Positions 7,977-15,470 of a stretch of 42,799 nucleotides of DNA are shown here, in pieces (the first letter of the stretch is position 1; the number at the start of each line of letters is the position of its first letter). A model generated the notes under the pieces. That model saw only the letters and a list, made by a program, of their open reading frames with translations, was not told where the DNA came from and searched no databases. Origin of the DNA: Streptomyces tailanensis (GTDB lineage Bacteria > Actinomycetota > Actinomycetes > Streptomycetales > Streptomycetaceae); contig NZ_VTHJ01000072.1 in NCBI RefSeq assembly GCF_008386495.1, forward strand, positions 1 through 42,799, given 5' to 3'. The position numbers and the translations under genes were made by a program.

Positions 7977-10900
7977 TCACTCCTCGCACGGCGGCTCGTA
8001 CGACAGTCGCGGCAGGTACTCGTTCCACTTCTCCGGGGTCAGAACGCCCCGCGTGGTCGCGCAGATGTGCCGGACCGCCTCGTCCACGTCCAGGTTCCAC
8101 AGCCGTACGGTGTCGGCGCCGCTGGAGACGCCGAGTATGTGGCCCCGGGGGCTGAAGGAGAGGAAGTTGCCGGTTCTGGCGTTGGGGCTCATGGACTGGC
8201 CGATGGGGGAGGCGTCGGCGGGGTCGGCGACGTTCCACAGCCGTACGGTGTTGTCGTTGCCGCCGCTGGCCAGGGTCCGGCCGTCCTCGCTGTACGACAG
8301 CGAAACGATCGCCTCGGTGTGGCCGGTGAGCGGCGAGCCCAGCAGGGTCGCCTCGCGGGGGTCGTCGACGTCCCAGAGCCGGACCTTGTCGTCGTCGCCC
8401 GCGCTGGCCAGCGTCTTCCCGTCCGGGCTGTAGGCGAGGTCGCTGACGGAGCCGTGGTGGTCGAAGAGGGGGTCGCCGAGGCGGGTGGCGCGGGCCGGGG
8501 CGGCCACGTTCCACAGGCGGACGGTGCCGTCGGCGCTGCCGCTGGCGAGCGTGCGGCCGTCGGGGCTGAAGACGAGGGCGAGGATGTAGCCCTTGTGGCC
8601 GGTGAGCCGCTTGGCGAACGGGACGGGGCGGGACGGGTCGGTGACGCTCCACAGCTGGACGGTGTGGTCGTCGTAGACGGTGGCCAGCGTGCGGCCGTCC
8701 GGGCTGTAGGCCAGCGCGTCGGTGTAGCGGGTGCGCAGTGCGACGGGCTGCCTGTGGCGGACCGGTTGGGTGGGGTCGCTGACGTCCCACAGGTGCAGCG
8801 CCCGGTTGCTGGCCACGATGGCGAGGGTGCGGCCGTCGGGGGAGAACTCCAGGGCGCGATTGCCGTCGTCCGCCTCCATGAACGGTTCGCTCAGCGCCAC
8901 GGGGCGGCGGCCGGGCTCCGCCACGTTCCACAGCCGGACCCGGCCGTTCTGCCCGGCCGTGGCGAGCACCCTCCCGTCCGGGCGGAACGCTCCGTTCTGG
9001 CCGACCATGTCCGACGTCGGCACCGCCCACAGCCGGACCTTGCCGTCCCCGCTCCCGGTCGCGAGGGTCCGGCCGTCCGGGCTGAACGCCAGCGCGAACA
9101 TCTCGCCGCTCGCCCCGGCGAGCGGCTCGCCCACCTTCGACGCGTACGACGGATCCGCCACGTTCCACAGACTCGCCGTACTGTCCGCGCTCGCCGCGGC
9201 CAGCATCCTCCCGTCCGGACTGAACGCCACCGACCACACGGGCCCGGTGTGCCCGGTCAGCGGCGCCCCGAGTGCGGACGCCCGCCCCGGATCGGCCACG
9301 TCCCACAGCCGTACGGTGTTGTCCGAACTGCCGCTCGCGAGCGTACGGCCGTCGGGGCTGAACGCCAGCGAGTGCACGGTGGCCGTGTGCCCCTTCAGCA
9401 CCCGGCCGAGCGGCACCGGACGACGCGGGTCCGCCGTGTTCCACAGCCGGACCACGTTGTCGTCGCCACCGGTGGCCATGGTCCGCCCGTCGGGGCTGAA
9501 CGCCACGGCCCGTACGGGCGCGGTGTGGCCGGTGAGCGGCGCCCCGAGCGCGGACGCCCGCCGCGGATCGGCCACGTCCCACAGCCGTACGGTCGTGTCC
9601 TCGCCGACCGAGGCCAGCGTCCTGCCGTCCGGGCTGAAGGCGAGGAGGTAGATCGTTCCGTTGTCGCCGGTCAGGGGCGCGCCGATCGGCTTCGGGGCGG
9701 CCGGATCGCGTACGTCCCACAGGCGGATCGTGCCGTCGTCGCCGGCGCTGGCGAGGGCGCTGCCGTCGGGGCTGAAGACGGCGGTGCTCACCCAGTTGGT
9801 GTGGCCGGTGAGGGGCTTGCCGAGGGCTTTGGGACGGGACCGGTCGGCGACGTTCCACAGGCGTACGGTCCGGTCGTAGCTGGCGGTGGCCAGCGTGCGG
9901 CCGTCCGGGCTGAAGCTCGTGAGGTAGACGGCGCCGCCGTGGCCGAGGAGCGGGGTGGCCAGGGGCGCGTTGACGATCGAGATCAGCCGGTTGTTCGTGC
10001 CCTCGTCGTCCGGGCGCAGACCGTGGGCCACCAGGTCGAGCTGGGCGGACAGCGACGGATCCGTGTACTGGACGCGGTCGGCCTCGGCGACCACCTGCTC
10101 GAACACCGCGTCGTTGCGCTGCTGCCACGCCACCACCGCCGAGCCGACGGCCAGGATCGCGAGGACGACCAGGGCCGACACGGCGCTCCGGCGAAGCCGG
10201 ACCGTGCGCTTGCGCAGCCTCACCGAGGCCGCCAGGAACTCCATCGCGCTACGGGTCAGCAGGGTGTCACCGGCGGTACTCGCCCAGCTTTGGGCCTGTT
10301 CGAGACGCGAACCCCGGTACAGCAGCGAGGCGTCGCGCTCGGAGTCCTCCCAGGACCGGCCGTCCTCCTCAAGCCGCTGGCGCAGCAGATGGTCGCCCCG
10401 GCCCTCGTCGATCCAGCCGCGCAGCCGGGGCCAGGCGTGCAGCAGCGCCTCGTGGGTGATCTCCACGGTCTCCGCGTCGAGTGTCAGCAGCCGGGCGCGG
10501 ACCAGCGCCTCCAGTGACTCCTGCGTCTTGTCCGGGTCCGCTGCCCCGTCCGCCAGCTGACGGCGCGTCCCCCGCCGCCGCGTGGCCTGCGTGTCCTCGC
10601 CCAGCCGGACCAGACGCAGCAGCAGCAACCGGGCCGCCGTACGGCCCGCCGGATCAAGCGCCGACCACGCCTGTTCGGCGGTCGCCGCCACCGCCCCCTG
10701 GATACCGCCCGCCGCCCGGTACCCGGCCAGCGTCAGCCGCCCCGCCTTCCGCCGCTGCCAGGTCACGAGCAGGGCGTGCGACAGCAACGGCAGCGCGCCG
10801 GCGTCGTGCGCCCCACGCGGCCCGTCCGCGCTCACCTCCCGCACGATCAGCTCCGCAAGGCCCGGCTCCAGCTCCAGCCCCACGGCCTTCGCCGGGCCCG

Positions 10901-12020
10901 TCACCGCTTCCCGCAGCTCGGCGGTGGTCAGCGGCCCGAGCACCATGTGCCGGTGCTGCAACGCGTCGGCCAGCTCCGGATACCCGAGGCACTGCTCGTA
11001 GAAGTCGGCCCGCACCCCGAGCACGACGAGCGCCGGCGCCGGTTCACCGCCGCGGCCGGGCGTGCACGCGGCGCTGAGCAACTGGATGAACGTACGGCGA
11101 TCGGCCTCGTCGGAGGAGAGAGTGAAGGCCTCCTCGAACTGGTCGACGATGAGGACGGGGCGGGTGGGGGTGCGGGTTTCGCCTGGGGCAGGCGAACTGT
11201 TGGGGGAGGGCGTCTCGCGGTGTGCCCACGTCGCGACCGCCTCCCGTACTGCGTCGGCGAACACCGGGGTGCCGGGCTCATACGCGGCGGACACGACAGT
11301 CCCGAGCCCGGGTATGTGACGGGTCAGCTCCCCGAGCGGATCGGCTCCCGGCACGAGTTGGAGCACCTCGCCGCCCTCGCCCGCTCCGCCGACGGCCTCG
11401 CCCAGCGCGCCCTCCCGCACCGCGGGCACCAGCCCGGCGTTCAACAGGGACGATTTCCCGGCCCCGGACGCGCCCACGAGCATGACCAGCCCGCCCGTTC
11501 GCGCCGCCGAGCGCAGCTGGGCGACGAGGGCGTCCGTACTGCGCTCCCGCCCGAAGAACCAGCGGGCGTCCTGCTGCCGGTACGAGGCGAGGCCCCGGTA
11601 GGGGCAGACACCGCCGGGGACGGGCGGGCCCTCGACGGTGGGGCGCTGCTCCTCCTCCGATGTGGCGGCCGTCGCCGGGCGCTCGCCGGCCGGGTCGGCC
11701 ACGGCCCGCTCCCACAACCGCTGCCACTGGGCCATGTCGTACAGGCCCTTGGACACGGGGGCGGGCCGCAGGCGCCGGGCCTCGGGTATCAGGACCTGCA
11801 GTACGGCGGCCAGCGCGGCGAACTGCGCGGGCACGTTCCTCGCCCGCCGCCAGTCGCTGATCCGCTGCACGGACACCCGCACGGGCCGCCCGCGTTCGTC
11901 GACCCGCTGTAGCCGTACGACGGATTCGGACACGCTTTTGAGGGGAGGATTGCCCGCTTCCTTGTAGAGCAGCGCGAGACGTTCCGCGAAGGCTGTACGC
12001 GCGCCTGAGTCGTGACTCAA
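7977..12020 (-). CDS. STAND NTPase with 14 WD40 repeats
   Basis: A 1347-residue signalling ATPase. An N-terminal helix-turn-helix-like region (about 20-70, SVQRISDWRRARNVPAQFAA) precedes a STAND-type NTPase with Walker A GASGAGKSS at 183-191 and Walker B RPVLIVDQFEEAF. A conflict/winged-helix region follows, then one membrane-like helix (ALVVLAILAVGSAVVAW). The C-terminal half holds fourteen WD40 units, recognised by FSPDGRTLA and VRLWDVADP, enough for two seven-bladed propellers. The TTG start is preceded by GGGGAGGAAGCC, a strong ribosome site. Such proteins sense a ligand or partner through the propeller and oligomerise through the NTPase. No effector enzyme domain is visible, so the output (DNA binding, or a defence or developmental signal) is unknown. 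Confidence 0.85.
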   Translation of the reverse strand: MSHDSGARTAFAERLALLYKEAGNPPLKSVSESVVRLQRVDERGRPVRVSVQRISDWRRARNVPAQFAALAAVLQVLIPEARRLRPAPVSKGLYDMAQWQRLWERAVADPAGERPATAATSEEEQRPTVEGPPVPGGVCPYRGLASYRQQDARWFFGRERSTDALVAQLRSAARTGGLVMLVGASGAGKSSLLNAGLVPAVREGALGEAVGGAGEGGEVLQLVPGADPLGELTRHIPGLGTVVSAAYEPGTPVFADAVREAVATWAHRETPSPNSSPAPGETRTPTRPVLIVDQFEEAFTLSSDEADRRTFIQLLSAACTPGRGGEPAPALVVLGVRADFYEQCLGYPELADALQHRHMVLGPLTTAELREAVTGPAKAVGLELEPGLAELIVREVSADGPRGAHDAGALPLLSHALLVTWQRRKAGRLTLAGYRAAGGIQGAVAATAEQAWSALDPAGRTAARLLLLRLVRLGEDTQATRRRGTRRQLADGAADPDKTQESLEALVRARLLTLDAETVEITHEALLHAWPRLRGWIDEGRGDHLLRQRLEEDGRSWEDSERDASLLYRGSRLEQAQSWASTAGDTLLTRSAMEFLAASVRLRKRTVRLRRSAVSALVVLAILAVGSAVVAWQQRNDAVFEQVVAEADRVQYTDPSLSAQLDLVAHGLRPDDEGTNNRLISIVNAPLATPLLGHGGAVYLTSFSPDGRTLATASYDRTVRLWNVADRSRPKALGKPLTGHTNWVSTAVFSPDGSALASAGDDGTIRLWDVRDPAAPKPIGAPLTGDNGTIYLLAFSPDGRTLASVGEDTTVRLWDVADPRRASALGAPLTGHTAPVRAVAFSPDGRTMATGGDDNVVRLWNTADPRRPVPLGRVLKGHTATVHSLAFSPDGRTLASGSSDNTVRLWDVADPGRASALGAPLTGHTGPVWSVAFSPDGRMLAAASADSTASLWNVADPSYASKVGEPLAGASGEMFALAFSPDGRTLATGSGDGKVRLWAVPTSDMVGQNGAFRPDGRVLATAGQNGRVRLWNVAEPGRRPVALSEPFMEADDGNRALEFSPDGRTLAIVASNRALHLWDVSDPTQPVRHRQPVALRTRYTDALAYSPDGRTLATVYDDHTVQLWSVTDPSRPVPFAKRLTGHKGYILALVFSPDGRTLASGSADGTVRLWNVAAPARATRLGDPLFDHHGSVSDLAYSPDGKTLASAGDDDKVRLWDVDDPREATLLGSPLTGHTEAIVSLSYSEDGRTLASGGNDNTVRLWNVADPADASPIGQSMSPNARTGNFLSFSPRGHILGVSSGADTVRLWNLDVDEAVRHICATTRGVLTPEKWNEYLPRLSYEPPCEE

Positions 12021-12160
12021 GGCTTCCTCCCCTTGCTTCCCCCACTACCTGGACTACCTGGACATCCGGACCGGAAAACTCACTTTATATGGCTGACCTG
12101 CGACGAAGCCGTCCGGCTGGTTCCGGACCTTCCTCGCCGTGATCCCCGGCTGGCAGGATC

Positions 12161-12316
12161 ATGGCCAACCACCGCGACGACCTGGTGTCCCGCGCAGGCC
12201 ACCGGCCCAGCGCCGGAGCGCTCCTTCATGACGCCATACGTTTTCGGTCACCCTCAGCCACCTTCAGCGACGAAGCCCTCCGCGCCCACCTCAGCCCCTC
12301 GATCCCTGTCCCCTGA
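12161..12316 (+). CDS. Possible small protein, 51 residues
   Basis: An ATG-initiated frame encoding MANHRDDLVSRAGHRPSAGA and ending SDEALRAHLSPSIPVP. It is followed 22 bp later by a very strong hairpin, which is otherwise unexplained because no other plus-strand gene precedes it. The ribosome site is weak (GGCAGG just upstream). No family is recognised. The frame could be chance in high-GC DNA or the remains of a longer gene. Confidence 0.35.
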   Translation: MANHRDDLVSRAGHRPSAGALLHDAIRFRSPSATFSDEALRAHLSPSIPVP

Positions 12317-12337
12317 CAAGGATCGACATCCCCGCAC

Positions 12338-12381
12338 CGTCCGGCACCGGTCCCCACGTGGGGAGGGACCGGTGCCGGACG
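12338..12381 (+). terminator. Strong 17-bp hairpin
   Basis: Perfect 17-bp stem, CGTCCGGCACCGGTCCC (12338-12354) and GGGACCGGTGCCGGACG (12365-12381), with a 10-nt loop. It is best read as a terminator for the small frame at 12161-12316. It lies 88 bp ahead of the VOC gene, so a leader or regulatory role is the alternative. Confidence 0.7.
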
Positions 12382-12468
12382 TGTGAGACCGATGAGTTCG
12401 CACCGCGCCGCCGGTCCTAGAAGACTGGAACCAGTACAGGAACAGGAGCCACTGCCCAGGAGGCGATC

Positions 12469-12844
12469 ATGTTCGGTACGACGAAGGCGTTCAGCGGCTT
12501 CTCGGTGGACGACATCGACGCGGCCAGGAAGTTCTACGGCGAGACACTCGGACTCCGCGTGTCCGAGCAGAACGGCATGCTGACCCTGCACATCGCGGGC
12601 GGCCGAGACATCCTGGTCTACCCCAAGGCCGACCACACCCCGGCCACGTACACGATCCTCAACTTCCCCGTGGACGACATCGAGAAGGCGGTCGACGAAC
12701 TCGCCGGCAGGGGCGTCCGCTTCGAGCGCTACGACCACCTCAAGGCGGACGAGAAGGGCATCTTCCGCGGCGGCGGCCCCCCTGATCGCATGGTTCACCG
12801 ACCCCGCCGGAAACGTGCTCTCCGTCCTCCAGGAACCGTCGTAA
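12469..12844 (+). pseudogene. VOC (glyoxalase-fold) family protein, frameshifted
   Basis: A vicinal-oxygen-chelate fold protein of about 125 residues. The N-terminal βαβββ unit is intact (FSVDDIDAARKFYGETLGL, then ILVYPKADHTPATYTILNF). The second unit begins VDDIEKAVDELAGRGVRFE. At a run of six C (12777-12782) the frame breaks. Removing one C restores the expected ending, GPLIAWFTDPAGNVLSVLQE, and a stop at 12842-12844. As written, the frame runs on to 12912 with an unrelated tail. AGGAGGCGATC precedes the ATG, and a terminator follows the restored stop. Substrate is unknown. Either the gene is inactivated or the C-run was miscounted. Confidence 0.8.
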
Positions 12845-12853
12845 CGACCGCGA

Positions 12854-12888
12854 GGTGGCCGGGCGCACCCCCGTGGAACCCGGCCACC
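12854..12888 (+). terminator. Terminator after the VOC gene
   Basis: 10-bp stem, GGTGGCCGGG (12854-12863) and CCCGGCCACC (12879-12888), with a 15-nt loop. It starts 10 bp after the frame-corrected stop of the VOC gene, which supports that stop as the original one. Confidence 0.6.
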
Positions 12889-12936
12889 CGCCGGAGGAAC
12901 ACTCTGGTGTGAGCAACCCCCGGAGAACGTACACCT

Positions 12937-12965
12937 TAGTTGCGGTCGATCGTCAACTAGAGTTG
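12937..12965. promoter_or_regulatory. Clustered half-sites upstream of the XRE gene
   Basis: Three alternating half-sites: TAGTTG (12937-12942), CAACTA (12954-12959) and AGTTG (12961-12965). They form one dyad with an 11-bp spacer and another, CAACT-AG-AGTTG, with a 2-bp centre. The region is locally A/T-rich and lies about 80-105 bp upstream of the regulator's start. Autoregulation by the XRE protein is a guess. Confidence 0.35.
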
Positions 12966-13042
12966 TTCGGAAGCCACCGCTTTCCGCGCTCATCACGCAC
13001 CAGAGTGGACGCAGCGACGATCAGGACAAGGACGTACCGGAC

Positions 13043-13531
13043 GTGACAGAGGCCGACGTGACAGAGGGCGACGTGACTGAAGGCGACGAGCCACGCACCT
13101 TCGCGCAACTGCTGGACTACCTGTTCAAGGAGGTCCACCCGGAAAGTCGCGGGCCCTACACGTACGCCGAGGTCGCCGAGGGCATCCGGGAGGCTTCGGG
13201 AGGCCAGGGCAAGGGGCTCACCGCGAGCGCGATCCAGCAACTGCGCACCGGCGCCAAGAAGAACCCCACGATGCACACCATCAAGGCGCTCGCCGACTTC
13301 TTCGGCGTACCCGCCGGGTACTTCGTCGACGAGGAGGCCGCCCACCGCACCCGCGCGGAGATCGCCGTCCTCGCCGCCATGCGAGACCGGAACGTCCGCA
13401 CCGTCGCCCTGCGCGCCAACGGCCTGAGCACGGAGACCCTGCAGATGGTGACGGCGGTGATCGAGCAGGCCCGGATCCTGGAGGGCCTCCCGGGCGGAAC
13501 ACAGCCGAACACCCTCAACCTGGATGACTAG
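13043..13531 (+). CDS. XRE-family helix-turn-helix regulator
   Basis: A 162-residue regulator. After a repetitive acidic start (three copies of a 15-bp unit giving TEADV-TEGDV-TEGDE) comes the domain FAQLLDYLFKEVHPESRGPY. It includes the helix-turn-helix LTASAIQQLRTGAKKNPTMH and then IKALADFFGVPAGYFVDEE, the ending typical of XRE domains that recruit SinR/EspR-like DNA binding. The C-terminal helices probably dimerise. The GTG start has AAGGA upstream. It lies directly ahead of the ImmA/IrrE - membrane protein - P450 operon and is likely its regulator and the substrate or partner of the protease, a pairing well known for XRE/ImmA systems. Confidence 0.88.
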   Translation: MTEADVTEGDVTEGDEPRTFAQLLDYLFKEVHPESRGPYTYAEVAEGIREASGGQGKGLTASAIQQLRTGAKKNPTMHTIKALADFFGVPAGYFVDEEAAHRTRAEIAVLAAMRDRNVRTVALRANGLSTETLQMVTAVIEQARILEGLPGGTQPNTLNLDD

Positions 13532-13586
13532 CGGTACCTGACAGCACGCGGTTTCCGGCCATTCGGTCAGAGAGCAGGGATTCTCT

Positions 13587-13614
13587 TTGACCGCTCTGGC
13601 CATTCGCCTAAGCT
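13587..13614 (+). promoter_or_regulatory. Promoter of the ImmA-P450 operon
   Basis: -35-like TTGACC (13587-13592), a 16-bp spacer, and -10-like TAAGCT (13609-13614), close to the Streptomyces HrdB consensus. Transcription would start near 13621, inside the dyad at 13620-13648. Confidence 0.5.
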
Positions 13615-13619
13615 TTCGA

Positions 13620-13648
13620 GTGATCCGGTGCCGGGGATTCCGGATCAC
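13620..13648. promoter_or_regulatory. Operator-like inverted repeat
   Basis: Perfect 9-bp arms, GTGATCCGG (13620-13628) and CCGGATCAC (13640-13648), separated by 11 bp. It overlaps the predicted transcription start of the operon. It would suit repression by the upstream XRE protein, or the transcript could fold here as a 5' hairpin. Confidence 0.5.
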
Positions 13649-13653
13649 AGACC

Positions 13654-13687
13654 GGACATGGACCTTGGGCGGACATGGACCTTGGGC
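13654..13687 (+). repeat. 17-bp tandem duplication at the ImmA start codon
   Basis: The 17-mer GGACATGGACCTTGGGC occurs twice without a gap. Each copy holds an ATG (13658 and 13675). Because 17 is not a multiple of three, only the second ATG opens the protease frame; the first opens a frame that stops near 13810. Confidence 0.85.
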
Positions 13688-14232
13688 GGCTTCGCCGCGA
13701 GTGCGAAGAGCGCGTGGACGCGCTGCGGCTCCCCCACCGTTTCAACACCCGGGACCTGTGCGACGCCGTGGCGGAGATGCGCGGCCGTCCGATCATCCTC
13801 CGCCCCCTGAACACGCTCGGCGCGATCGACGCCCCGTGCGGAATCCGCCTGGAGACACCCGACGCCGACCTCCTCTTCTACGAGGAGGGCACGTCCGCCC
13901 TGCATCAGAACCACATACTCGCGCACGAGGTCAGCCACATCATCTGCGACCACCCCGGCAGCCTGGAGCTGGACGCCGACGCCCTGCGCGCCATCGGCTT
14001 CAGCCCCACCCTCGTCCAGCGGATGAACGGACGCACGAGCTACTCCACGGACGACGAGCGCGAGGCCGAGATGATGGCCACCGTCATCCGGCAGCACATC
14101 TACCGCGGACGTGAACTTCCCCCCAGCGAGCCCGAGAAGGGCGCCGAACGCTGGGAGGCCTTGTTCGCCAAATCGACCAAGTCCAAGTCGACGTTCGCCA
14201 AATCCACCAAGAAGGGCCGCCGGCTCCGATGA
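13675..14232 (+). CDS. ImmA/IrrE family metallo-endopeptidase
   Basis: A 185-residue zinc protease of the COG2856 group. The HExxH motif HEVSH is at residues 84-88 (context HILAHEVSHIICDHP), and the third ligand is probably in DEREAEMMATVI. Members cleave or inactivate a cognate XRE repressor. Here the XRE gene is 143 bp upstream, so cleavage of that repressor would switch on the operon. The C-terminus carries a short lysine-rich repeat (FAKSTKSKSTFAKSTKKG). The stop overlaps the next ATG by 4 bp. The start is shaped by a 17-bp duplication, and the ribosome site is weak. Confidence 0.9.
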   Translation: MDLGRLRRECEERVDALRLPHRFNTRDLCDAVAEMRGRPIILRPLNTLGAIDAPCGIRLETPDADLLFYEEGTSALHQNHILAHEVSHIICDHPGSLELDADALRAIGFSPTLVQRMNGRTSYSTDDEREAEMMATVIRQHIYRGRELPPSEPEKGAERWEALFAKSTKSKSTFAKSTKKGRRLR

Positions 14233-15470
14233 TCGACCTCTTGTTCGCGGGCGTGGCCATCGTGCTTCTCCTCGCCGCCGGCTACTGGGTTCGCGGGCGG
14301 GGCGGCCACCGGCCGACCGGCACCTGGGCCATGGCCGCGCTGCTGGTGTCCTTCGCCCTGGCCTTCGCCTCGTACGTGTCGTTCGTGGAAGCCGCCGCCG
14401 AAAGCGTCGTCCCCGGCGTCGGCCGTCTCCTCAGCAACTCGTTCACGCTGGCCGCCGCGACCTCCGTCCTGGCGTTCATGCTCCAGCTCAACCTGGAGCC
14501 CGACCAGGCCGGACGAAGCATCCGGGTACGGGTGCTCTTCCTCACGATCTCCGTCACCGGCATGACGGCACTGTTCGCCGCCGGCCAGCTCAACGACGAC
14601 TCGCCCCAGCTGTACGCGCTCTACGTGCTGATCTACATCACGTATCTCGGTGTCACCGCGAAGGATTTCGGTCAGCAGACCTGGAAACAGGCCAAGCACT
14701 CACGGCGCAGGAGCCAGCGCGTCGGACTGCGCATCACCGCCGCCGGCTGCCTCTTCGCCCTGCTGTACGCCGCGTACAAGGTGTTCGGCCTGGTGTCCAT
14801 CGGGCTCGAACTGAACCTCCTTCCGCACGGCGTCCGCTGCTCGACGCCCATCAGCCCCGTCCGCTGCGTCTTCAGCGTGACGGCGCCGGCCCTGGCCGTA
14901 CTCCTCATCACGCTGGGGCTGACGCTCCCGGCGGTGGCCTGGCCGTTCAGTCAGTTCCTGCGCCGCCGATGGGAGTCGCGGTCCTACGCCGCGCTCGCCC
15001 CCCTGTGGGCGGACATCACCGGCGCGACACCGGAAGTGGTCCTGACCGTGGCGGGCGCCGCGCGAGGTGCGGACGGCGACGCGGACGACCCCGACTTCCT
15101 CCTCCACCGCCGGGTCATCGAGATCAACGACGGCGGGCTCGCCCTCCGCCCCCACCGTTCCCCACGAGTCCAGGAGAACGCCGAACGGGCTGTTGCCGCA
15201 CGCGGCCTGACCGACACCCCGGAAGGGGACGCGATCGTGGAGGCCGCGATCCTGCGGGCCGCCGTACACGCGAAGAAGACCGGCAGCGAACCGCGGCCGG
15301 ACGCCGCACTGCCGGCCCCCGGAGCCGCCTCCCGGGCGGGCAATCTCCGCGCCGAGACCGAGTGGCTGCTCCTCGTCGCCCACGCCTACGCACAGGACGA
15401 GATCGCACGCACCGCAACCGACGACGCCACCGACGAACTGGCACCCTCCGGAACGGACCCCCAAGCGTGA
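14229..15470 (+). CDS. MAB_1171c family putative transporter / DUF6545 membrane protein
   Basis: A 413-residue protein. It begins with about seven hydrophobic helices, such as LLFAGVAIVLLLAAGYWV, MAALLVSFALAFASYVSF, LYALYVLIYITYLGVTA and LAVLLITLGLTLPAVAW. A soluble C-terminal region of about 160 residues follows, starting near RRRWESRSYAALAPLWADIT and containing HRRVIEINDGGLALRPH. This fits the MAB_1171c-type family found repeatedly beside XRE/ImmA genes in actinomycetes. Its biochemical role is not established, and transport is only a family label. It overlaps ImmA (ATGA) and the P450 (GTGA), so all three are translationally coupled. Confidence 0.82.
   Translation: MIDLLFAGVAIVLLLAAGYWVRGRGGHRPTGTWAMAALLVSFALAFASYVSFVEAAAESVVPGVGRLLSNSFTLAAATSVLAFMLQLNLEPDQAGRSIRVRVLFLTISVTGMTALFAAGQLNDDSPQLYALYVLIYITYLGVTAKDFGQQTWKQAKHSRRRSQRVGLRITAAGCLFALLYAAYKVFGLVSIGLELNLLPHGVRCSTPISPVRCVFSVTAPALAVLLITLGLTLPAVAWPFSQFLRRRWESRSYAALAPLWADITGATPEVVLTVAGAARGADGDADDPDFLLHRRVIEINDGGLALRPHRSPRVQENAERAVAARGLTDTPEGDAIVEAAILRAAVHAKKTGSEPRPDAALPAPGAASRAGNLRAETEWLLLVAHAYAQDEIARTATDDATDELAPSGTDPQA

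Noticed and set aside
8067..10517. 816-codon plus-strand open frame
   Set aside because: Antisense to the WD40 repeats; its own repeats merely mirror them.
12006..12019. Palindrome TGAGTC-GT-GACTCA over the start of the STAND gene
   Set aside because: Mostly within the first codons; short, with no second copy or promoter context to support an operator.
12226..12996. Long minus-strand open frame opposite the VOC gene
   Set aside because: It is the antisense of a recognisable VOC protein and two hairpins; no family similarity or ribosome site.
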